Below, one piece after another: positions 1-5,070 of a stretch of 6,727 nucleotides of DNA (the first letter of the stretch is position 1; the number at the start of each line of letters is the position of its first letter). Origin of the DNA: Bacillota bacterium (GTDB lineage Bacteria > Bacillota > Clostridia > Peptostreptococcales > Anaerovoracaceae); assembly GCA_016286935.1 (NCBI GenBank), contig JAEEUO010000066.1:1-6727 (forward strand). The letters are read 5' to 3'. The notes beneath the pieces were generated by a model. The model ran no database searches and was not told the origin of the DNA. It saw nothing but the letters and a program-made list of their open reading frames with translations. Both the position numbers and the translations under genes were made by a program.

Positions 1-245
1 GCGCGCCGTTCCTCGCGCGCCGCCGCCCGCGCCTCCTTCTCCTTATTCTTCGGGAAAAGGGACGCGAAGCTGAATTTATTCTGTTTCAGACGCGAAACGC
101 GTCCCGCGGAAACGGAGGACGCGGGATCGTCCTCCTCACGGGGCGTTTCGGTTTCGATGCGGTCGTATATGGTATCGAAACGGGACAGGAAGTCCTGCGT
201 TTCGTCGATCGGCTCGGATGTTCGCTTGTTCAGGTCGTCGCTCAA
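1..245 (-). CDS. Partial unknown protein, N-terminal 81 residues, TTG start
   Basis: The 5' part of a minus-strand gene that runs off the left edge; 81 complete codons are visible without a stop. I chose the TTG at 245-243 because a strong Shine-Dalgarno sequence, AAAGGAGGG (262-254), sits 8 nt upstream. The frame has a stop at 272-270 and no ATG or GTG between. The visible protein begins with S-D-D-L-N-K and is acidic and polar for about 45 residues. It then becomes basic (RVSRLKQNKFSFASLFPKNK) and ends in an Arg/Glu/Ala-rich, helix-prone stretch at the edge. No membrane segment, signal peptide or catalytic motif lies in the visible part, so it reads as a disordered charged leader. I do not recognise the family. 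The gene has its own promoter behind the terminator of the lipid operon, so it is probably a separate unit. An ATG at 273-271 opens another frame but ends after about 45 codons and ignores the SD spacing. Confidence 0.7.
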   Translation of the reverse strand, partial: MSDDLNKRTSEPIDETQDFLSRFDTIYDRIETETPREEDDPASSVSAGRVSRLKQNKFSFASLFPKNKEKEARAAAREERR

Positions 246-253
246 AAAACGAG

Positions 254-262
254 CCCTCCTTT
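254..262 (-). promoter_or_regulatory. Strong ribosome binding site deciding a TTG start
   Basis: Read on the minus strand this is AAAGGAGGG, close to a full anti-Shine-Dalgarno match, 8 nt before the TTG at 245. It is the main reason for calling the leftmost gene and for setting its start. Confidence 0.75.
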
Positions 263-288
263 CGCGTGTTCATAGTTAGACATCGTAC

Positions 289-297
289 ATTATAACA
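289..297 (-). promoter_or_regulatory. Extended -10 promoter for the left-edge gene
   Basis: The minus strand reads TGTTATAAT, which is a perfect -10 hexamer (294-289) with the TGn extension. No good -35 box is present at 16-18 bp; the sequence there is T-rich (TTTCTT at 17 bp) and is the tail of the upstream terminator. Extended -10 promoters often work without a strong -35. The predicted transcription start is near 282, giving a leader of roughly 35-40 nt before the TTG start at 245. Confidence 0.6.
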
Positions 298-309
298 CGC
301 ACACGCGCG

Positions 310-347
310 AAAAGAAACAAAAAAGTGTGTACCGGGCGGGTACACAC
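310..347 (-). terminator. Rho-independent terminator of the DUF2804-cdsA-lipid kinase operon
   Basis: On the minus strand a perfect 9-bp stem, GTGTGTACC pairing with GGTACACAC (347-325) around a 5-nt loop, is followed at once by TTTTTTGTTTCTTTT (324-310). It lies 36 nt after the stop codon of the lipid kinase gene, in the right orientation. On the plus strand the hairpin is not followed by a T-run, so it should act only on minus-strand transcripts. Confidence 0.9.
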
Positions 348-355
348 GGAAAAGG

Positions 356-369
356 CGTCCGGCCGGACG
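356..369. repeat. Perfect 14-bp palindrome in the 3' untranslated region
   Basis: CGTCCGGCCGGACG reads the same on both strands. It lies between the lipid kinase stop (384) and the terminator stem (347). As RNA it can form only a very tight hairpin, so it may be a protein-binding site, a second weak hairpin ahead of the terminator, or chance in GC-rich DNA. Confidence 0.4.
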
Positions 370-383
370 TTCGGGAAGCCTCC

Positions 384-1424
384 CTATTCGGCGGGCAGGA
401 TCATCCGGACGGCGCGCGGCAGAACGCGGAAGCGGATCTCGTTCTTCTCGTCTCCCTTTTCGCCGTCGAGCGCCCACGCGCTCGCGTCGTCGATCGCGAT
501 CGAGAGCTCGCCCGCGCGGAAGATGTCGAAATAGGGATCGAGGAAGTAGTCGTCGTTGCGGATCGCGTTGACGATGTGCTGCGAATCGAGCTGGACGTCG
601 GGGTAGCGGATCAGGAAGACCTCAAAGAGCCCGTCGTCGTACGAGACGAGCGAAGGGGGAAGGAAGATGATCGATGCGAGCGAATCGGCGTTGTTCAGGG
701 CGCCGAGGATATAGTCGCCGTCGATGAGGACGCCCTCCTTCTTCTTCGAAAAGGAGATCTCGCCGCCGCTGCTGCGCGGGAACCAGCCCGTGCCCGTCAT
801 GCGGACGTGGACGCGTTTTGCGTTCATCAGATCGTTCAGCGCGTCGAGAACATAGGCGCCCTTGCCGAAGATGTTCTTCAGCGTCTGGGACGTCTTGTAG
901 GAGAGGCCGGTGAAGATGCCGAACGCCGCGACGAAGCAGAAGACGCGGTCGCCGAAGAGCGCGACGTCGACGCGCTGCTCCACGCCGCCGATGATCGCCT
1001 CCGCCGCCTCGATCGGGTTCTGGGAAAGGCCGTGGGAGTCCGCGAAGACGTTCGTCGAGCCGCAGGGGATATAGCCGACCGGCCGGTCGATCCGCGCCTC
1101 GAGAAGCGCCGTCACGGTCTCGTTGAGCGTTCCGTCGCCGCCCGCGCAGACGATGAGATCGTAGTCCGCCGCGTATGCCTTGACGAAGTCGGTGCCGTCG
1201 CCCTTCGATTCCGTTTCGTAGACGGTCGGAAGCCAGCCGTTGAGCGTGAACGTGCGGAGGACTTCCTGGAGGTAGGGCTTGAGCGTCACGCGCCCGGCGA
1301 CCGGGTTCATGACAAAAAGCAGGCGTTTCCGTTCGCCTTCGCGGTCGATGAGCTTCCGCGCCGCCGTTCGGGGCGGCACGATCAGCGGAGGGATCAGAGG
1401 TTGTGGCTGTTTTGTGTCAGACAT
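384..1424 (-). CDS. Diacylglycerol kinase family (DagK/YegS/BmrU) lipid kinase
   Basis: A 346-residue soluble lipid kinase of the DAGK catalytic-domain superfamily, predicted to phosphorylate diacylglycerol (or a related lipid alcohol) with ATP at the inner face of the membrane, yielding phosphatidate. Family marks are clear: NPVAGR at residues 40-45, the nucleotide-binding loop GGDGTLNE at 95-102, GSTN at 122-125, DDGLF at 263-267 and a C-terminal DGE at 320-322. The first 30 residues are a Pro-rich extension ahead of the conserved strand that leads into NPVAG. The motif that is often N-D-F-A after the GxxN turn reads N-V-F-A here. The ATG at 1424 begins 18 nt after the cdsA stop and has no clear Shine-Dalgarno site, which suggests translational coupling to cdsA. 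It is the last gene of the operon, just before the terminator. The substrate is inferred: relatives include sphingosine, phosphatidylglycerol and undecaprenol kinases, but pairing with cdsA favours diacylglycerol. Confidence 0.9.
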   Translation of the reverse strand: MSDTKQPQPLIPPLIVPPRTAARKLIDREGERKRLLFVMNPVAGRVTLKPYLQEVLRTFTLNGWLPTVYETESKGDGTDFVKAYAADYDLIVCAGGDGTLNETVTALLEARIDRPVGYIPCGSTNVFADSHGLSQNPIEAAEAIIGGVEQRVDVALFGDRVFCFVAAFGIFTGLSYKTSQTLKNIFGKGAYVLDALNDLMNAKRVHVRMTGTGWFPRSSGGEISFSKKKEGVLIDGDYILGALNNADSLASIIFLPPSLVSYDDGLFEVFLIRYPDVQLDSQHIVNAIRNDDYFLDPYFDIFRAGELSIAIDDASAWALDGEKGDEKNEIRFRVLPRAVRMILPAE

Positions 1425-1442
1425 GTCGGTAAGCGGTTTTCA

Positions 1443-2354
1443 TCAGCCGAGAACGCCGAAGAGGTTCAACAGGAAGAAGGTCGAGGGGATCGAGAAGAGA
1501 AGCGAGTCGACGCGGTCCATCGCGCCGCCGTGGCCGGGGATCAGGTTCGAGTAGTCCTTCATCCCGGCCATCCGCTTGAAGAGCGAGGCCGCGAGGTCGC
1601 CGAGCTGGCCGAGCGTCGAGGAGACGAGGGCCGTCACGAGGCAGGGGACGAGCGGCAGCTCATACGGCTTCAGGAACGGGATGAACCGCAGAAGCGCCCA
1701 GACGAGAACGCCCGCGAGGAGCGACGAGGCGGCGCCGGTCAGCGTTCCCTCCCACGTCTTCTTCGGGGAGACGAGGGACGCGAGCTTCCGCTTTCCGAAG
1801 GCGCGTCCGCCGAACAGGGCGAACGAGTCGCACGTCCACGTCGCGATGCAGGCGAGCAGGAACGGCCCGACCCAGTAGTCCTTCGCGCAGTAGTAGATGA
1901 TGAGGAAGAACGGGCCCGCCGGATAGACGAGGCAGAAGACGTTGCCCATCGCGTTCCGGCCGCGTTCGGGGATGTACCAGTCCTTCGAGACGATCTCCGC
2001 GAACAGGATGAGGAACACCGAGCAGGAGAACCACGCGATGTACCACGAGAGGTCGACGCGGAACCAGATCAGCGCGCTCATCACGATGACGGAGATGGCG
2101 AGAAGGGGCCATTTCGTGTTGAAGACGGGCGTTTCGGGTTCGTCCGCCTCCTTGACTTCCTTGATGTCGAGCGAATACTTCCGGAGCTCCTTCGCCATCT
2201 CGCGCGTCGAGAGGATCGAAAAGGCCGTCAGGAAGAGGATCCGCGTCAGACGCGAGACCGCCATCATCGTGAACGCGCCGACGATCATCACCGCCGCGGA
2301 GATGACGCGCGCCTTCATATCGCTGTTTTTCTTTTTGTATTCGGATTTGTCCAT
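1443..2354 (-). CDS. cdsA: Phosphatidate cytidylyltransferase (CDP-diglyceride synthase)
   Basis: A 303-residue integral membrane enzyme that converts phosphatidate and CTP to CDP-diacylglycerol and pyrophosphate, the branch-point precursor of phosphatidylglycerol, phosphatidylserine and cardiolipin. The CDP-diglyceride synthetase signature is complete at residues 257-284: S-L-F-K-R, then K-D-Y-S-N-L-I-P-G-H-G-G and M-D-R-V-D-S. The upstream family block is also present at 175-203 (CDSFALFGGRAFGKRK followed by SPKKTWEG). Several hydrophobic segments are visible, at about 16-34, 36-50, 82-98, 103-122, 137-156, 162-180, 206-224 and 233-256, with one more at the C-terminus. I start at the ATG at 2354 because AGGAG (2369-2365) lies 10 nt upstream; the frame stays open further up, but longer starts overlap the preceding gene and lack an SD. 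It sits 43 nt after the DUF2804 gene and 18 nt before the lipid kinase gene, as the middle gene of one operon. Confidence 0.95.
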   Translation of the reverse strand: MDKSEYKKKNSDMKARVISAAVMIVGAFTMMAVSRLTRILFLTAFSILSTREMAKELRKYSLDIKEVKEADEPETPVFNTKWPLLAISVIVMSALIWFRVDLSWYIAWFSCSVFLILFAEIVSKDWYIPERGRNAMGNVFCLVYPAGPFFLIIYYCAKDYWVGPFLLACIATWTCDSFALFGGRAFGKRKLASLVSPKKTWEGTLTGAASSLLAGVLVWALLRFIPFLKPYELPLVPCLVTALVSSTLGQLGDLAASLFKRMAGMKDYSNLIPGHGGAMDRVDSLLFSIPSTFFLLNLFGVLG

Positions 2355-2397
2355 ACGGTCGGATCTCCTGTCCGGCAGCGGCCGCGGGCACGGCGCG

Positions 2398-3438
2398 TCA
2401 GTATTTGTTGTGGATGACCTCCACGGCGCACATGAAATCGGTGAACGAGACCGTTTCGCCGCTGTCAAGGACGGCGGAGCCGGTCAGGCGGCCGAAGACC
2501 TGGTGCTGGTCCGACTGGACCGGGCCGACGGTGATCTTCGCCGTGCGGTCGAGGATCGGCTTGAAATCGGCCTTGAAGCGGTCGTCGGACGAATCGATGA
2601 TCCAGGGCTCCGTGTACTGGTATTCGCCGACCTCGTTCATCGGGATCAGGAACGTGACCTCGTCGAGTTTGTGGATCTTTCCGTCGCCGGTGTAGAGGCA
2701 GTTCTCGGCCGCGTACGAGCGGTCGGAGAAGCCGTAGCCGAGGTTGAAGCCGAACGGTTTGCCGTCGACGAGCCCGCTGCCGGTCCCCCAGTACCAGATG
2801 TTGTCGTACGTCCAGACGCCGCGGCCCCAGTCGAGGCATCCGTAATTCTCGCCTTTCTTCACGTCGTACGTCACGCCTCCGAGCGTCGCGGTCCCATACG
2901 CGGAGAGGAGGTTGCGCTTGCAGTTGTAGTAGAACGCGGTCGGTTTCTCGGCCCACGGCGTCGCGATGTACATCGATTCCATCGGCGGGTCGTCGATCAT
3001 GAGGTGGCAGGTGAAGTCGGTTCCGGGCTCGAATTCGCGGAAGGAGCAGTCGATCGTGCGGATGTCGCCGTTCTTGGCGTAGACGAGGTCGAGCTTTTTC
3101 GTGTGGGCTTCGACGTTGCCCTCCGTTACGCTGCCGCCGAGGCCGAACCGCTTCCCGCGCGGGAAGAAGACGAGCTCGCTCGCGGTGTGGTCCTTCGCGT
3201 TCAGGAGGTCGAGGAACGAGACGGACAGAAGGCCGATGTAGCCGAGGTCCGAGATCGTGAAGGCGAGCGCGAACGTGTCGTTCATGAAGAGATAGTAGTC
3301 CCACTCCTTGCGGCGGTACCAGGGCGCGGCGATGGCCTCGCGGTTGTATGTCAGAAGTTCGGTGCGCGCAAATCCGGGTTCGCGGACGATGCCGTACTTG
3401 TTCAGAAGCAGTCCGGGTGTCGTGATTTCGTGTTGCAT
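2398..3438 (-). CDS. DUF2804 family protein of unknown function
   Basis: A 346-residue protein that I recognise as DUF2804. The marks are the opening QHEITTPG.LL at residues 2-11, an early KEWDYY at 44-49, the TISDLGYIGLLSVSFLD stretch at 61-77, and the aromatic-rich DWGRGVWTYDNIWYW at 203-217. The ATG at 3438 follows AGGAGGT (3451-3445) by 6 nt, a near-ideal site; an in-frame extension to 3690 crosses the intergenic promoters and is not credible. There is no signal peptide or membrane helix, and much of the sequence looks beta-rich. No enzymatic activity is established for the family as far as I know. The fold may be lipocalin-like (compare the W-x-D-x-E-W type motif of CrtC/AttH proteins), but this is a guess from motif style. 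It leads an operon with cdsA and a lipid kinase, so a role with lipids or the envelope is a reasonable hypothesis, not shown by the sequence. Confidence 0.85.
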   Translation of the reverse strand: MQHEITTPGLLLNKYGIVREPGFARTELLTYNREAIAAPWYRRKEWDYYLFMNDTFALAFTISDLGYIGLLSVSFLDLLNAKDHTASELVFFPRGKRFGLGGSVTEGNVEAHTKKLDLVYAKNGDIRTIDCSFREFEPGTDFTCHLMIDDPPMESMYIATPWAEKPTAFYYNCKRNLLSAYGTATLGGVTYDVKKGENYGCLDWGRGVWTYDNIWYWGTGSGLVDGKPFGFNLGYGFSDRSYAAENCLYTGDGKIHKLDEVTFLIPMNEVGEYQYTEPWIIDSSDDRFKADFKPILDRTAKITVGPVQSDQHQVFGRLTGSAVLDSGETVSFTDFMCAVEVIHNKY

Positions 3439-3444
3439 GGAAAG

Positions 3445-3451
3445 ACCTCCT
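3445..3451 (-). promoter_or_regulatory. Ribosome binding site fixing the DUF2804 gene start
   Basis: The minus strand reads AGGAGGT, 6 nt before the ATG at 3438-3436. It settles the start against the longer open frame that reaches back to 3690. Confidence 0.85.
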
Positions 3452-3484
3452 GCATCAAAGCACAAACGGGGAAACGTTACTATC

Positions 3485-3514
3485 ATAATAGCGCGAAAAC
3501 ACGCCTCTCTGCAA
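3485..3514 (-). promoter_or_regulatory. Likely sigma-70-type promoter of the lipid operon
   Basis: On the minus strand TTGCAG (3514-3509) is followed after 18 bp by TATTAT (3490-3485). The -10 matches five of six consensus bases and the -35 three of six. An overlapping TATGAT (3487-3482) is an alternative -10. It lies about 50 bp before the DUF2804 start, and no other good candidate was seen closer to the gene. Confidence 0.5.
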
Positions 3515-3551
3515 TCATTTTCGCATCCCGCCGGGGCCCGTATACAAAAAC

Positions 3552-3581
3552 TTGACGAATCGAGCGAAAAGTGACTATACT
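3552..3581 (+). promoter_or_regulatory. Sigma-70-type promoter of the diguanylate cyclase unit
   Basis: TTGACG (3552-3557) and TATACT (3576-3581) are separated by 18 bp; each matches the consensus hexamer at five of six positions. Transcription should start near 3588, leaving a leader of about 75 nt before the TTG start at 3663. That leader shows no riboswitch or hairpin I could recognise, and in particular no c-di-GMP (GEMM) consensus. Confidence 0.7.
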
Positions 3582-3662
3582 GATTTGTTACTATGCCAGT
3601 AGTGTATTTTTGGCGTGGAAAAGACCGTTTTGGAAATGATTCGCACCTGAGAGAAGCCGACT

Positions 3663-5027
3663 TTGCACACCTCCGCCGAAAAAACCGCACACCGCAAAGG
3701 CCTTTCGCTCCGTTACGTGAGCGTGTTCATCATCGTCATCACGATCGTGATCTCCGGGGTCCTGCTCTACGTCACGTTCAACGCGTCGACGTCGGTCCGG
3801 AGAACGAACGAGTCGATGGAGACGTACGTCCACTGGTACCAGGCCGCCCGCGACATGCAGGCCGCGTCGGATTACCTGACCCAGCACGTCCAGGCGTTCG
3901 TCGTCAGCCGGAACATCGACTGGATGGAGCATTATTTCGAAGAAGCCGAGTCATCGAGGCGGCGTGAGGCCGCGCTCGCGGCGCTTCCCGAATCGATCCG
4001 CGACACGGTGGCGTACCGCGAGCTGTCAAAGGCGATGGACTATTCCGTCGGCCTGATGCAGAGCGAATACCACGCGATGGCGCTGACGTGCGCGGCGATC
4101 GGGTATCCGGAGTGGAGAGCGCCCGCGGCCGTGCGCAACTACCCGCTGACCGCGGAGGAACTGGCGATGCCGCCGGAGGAAAAGCAGGCGGCGGCCGAGG
4201 AACTCGTCTTCGGCGAATCGTACCACCATGTAAAGACCGGGATCCAGAACGCGACGGAACGGTGCTTCGCGGAGCTGGCTGCGCTGACGAAGGAGATCCA
4301 GACCGAGGTGTCGCGGAACACGCTGCGCCTTCTGAACATCGGCGAGATCTCGATCGTCGTCATGGTCTGCCTGCTCCTGCTGATCCTGCTGTCCCTGTTC
4401 CGCCTCGCGATCCGCCCGATCCTCGCGGGAACGGCGGCGATCAAGGAAAACCGCGCGATCCCGGTCACGGGCTCGAAGGAGTTCCGCCATCTCGCGGCCG
4501 AATACAATTCGCTGTTCGAGGCGATGCGGTCCAGCCTGGACAACCTGAGCTACGAGGTCGTCCACGATGAGCTGACGGGCCTCTACAACCGCGCCGGCTT
4601 CGACGCGATCGAGGGGAAGGCGGCGCCCGGGGAAACGGCGCTGCTCGTCATCGACATCGACCGCTTCAAATCGGTCAACGACACGTACGGCCATGAGATC
4701 GGCGACAAGGCGCTGAAGCGCGTGGCGGACGTCCTGCGCGACAACTTCCGCGCGGAGGACCACGTCTGTCGGATCGGCGGCGACGAATTCGCCGTCCTGA
4801 TGAAGACGGGCGGGCTGAACCTCCGGAAGTCGATCGAGCATAAAACGAAGCGCATCAACGATGCCCTCAACAGGGCTGAAGGCAACGTACCGCCGATCGC
4901 GCTGTCCGTCGGCGCGGCGCTCGGCGCGGGCGAACGCGATATGAACGAGATGTTCCGCCACGCGGACCGCGCCCTGTACAAGGTGAAGGCCGAAGGCGGA
5001 AACACCTGCGGCTTCTATGAAAAGTAA
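3663..5027 (+). CDS. Membrane-anchored diguanylate cyclase (GGDEF) with extracytoplasmic sensor
   Basis: A 454-residue enzyme predicted to make cyclic di-GMP from two GTP. A short cytoplasmic start is followed by membrane helix 1 (about 18-38), an extracytoplasmic helical region (about 40-226), membrane helix 2 (about 229-248), a HAMP-like linker (about 250-295) and a GGDEF domain (about 298-452). HDELTGLYNR at 301-310 opens the domain and the metal-binding Asp is D331 in VIDIDRFK. The signature G372-G373-D374-E375-F376 is intact. An inhibitory-site RxxD (R363-A-E-D366) sits exactly five residues before it, so product feedback inhibition is expected. The first possible start is the TTG at 3663, since the frame has a stop at 3648-3650; upstream there is only a weak AG-rich site (GAGAGAAG). 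Moving the start inward would shorten the first membrane helix. The sensor resembles four-helix-bundle ligand domains in layout; its signal is unknown. It has its own promoter and is followed after 43 bp by an HD-GYP gene. Confidence 0.92.
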   Translation: MHTSAEKTAHRKGLSLRYVSVFIIVITIVISGVLLYVTFNASTSVRRTNESMETYVHWYQAARDMQAASDYLTQHVQAFVVSRNIDWMEHYFEEAESSRRREAALAALPESIRDTVAYRELSKAMDYSVGLMQSEYHAMALTCAAIGYPEWRAPAAVRNYPLTAEELAMPPEEKQAAAEELVFGESYHHVKTGIQNATERCFAELAALTKEIQTEVSRNTLRLLNIGEISIVVMVCLLLLILLSLFRLAIRPILAGTAAIKENRAIPVTGSKEFRHLAAEYNSLFEAMRSSLDNLSYEVVHDELTGLYNRAGFDAIEGKAAPGETALLVIDIDRFKSVNDTYGHEIGDKALKRVADVLRDNFRAEDHVCRIGGDEFAVLMKTGGLNLRKSIEHKTKRINDALNRAEGNVPPIALSVGAALGAGERDMNEMFRHADRALYKVKAEGGNTCGFYEK

Positions 5028-5070
5028 TCAATAACAGAAACATACCGTCGATCCCGAAAGAGAGAGCATT

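Larger units (their letters stand above)
3476..3594 (+). repeat. Three copies of GTKACTAT around the two divergent promoters
   Basis: GTTACTAT occurs at 3476-3483 and 3587-3594, and GTGACTAT at 3571-3578. The first overlaps the -10 region of the minus-strand promoter. The other two are 16 bp apart and bracket the -10 and start site of the plus-strand promoter. The placement is what operator sites would show, but the motif is short and overlaps TAT-containing promoter elements, so chance is possible. Confidence 0.3.

Noticed and set aside
98..123. A 7-bp inverted repeat, CGCGTCC/GGACGCG
   Set aside because: It is short, has a 12-nt loop, lies within the left-edge coding region and is expected by chance at this GC content.
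136..477. A minus-strand frame using the ATG at 273, or starting further upstream
   Set aside because: It overlaps the 3' end of the lipid kinase gene, spans the terminator and promoter, and gives an Arg/Pro-rich product. The TTG frame at 245 fits the SD and promoter.
327..2417. A 696-residue plus-strand open frame
   Set aside because: It is antisense to the lipid kinase and cdsA genes, which have clear family motifs. The product is an Arg/Asp/Glu/Val-rich sequence typical of a GC-rich reverse frame, with no ribosome site.
1942..3555. A 537-residue plus-strand open frame
   Set aside because: It runs antisense to cdsA and the DUF2804 gene and crosses the promoter region. Its composition is that of a shadow frame.
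3588..3662. A possible riboswitch in the cyclase leader
   Set aside because: The leader is only about 75 nt and I found neither the GEMM-type conserved blocks nor a stable hairpin.
3593..3967. A 124-residue plus-strand frame with an ATG just after the cyclase promoter
   Set aside because: It begins about 5 nt after the predicted transcription start with no ribosome site and overlaps the cyclase gene in another frame; the product is low-complexity.
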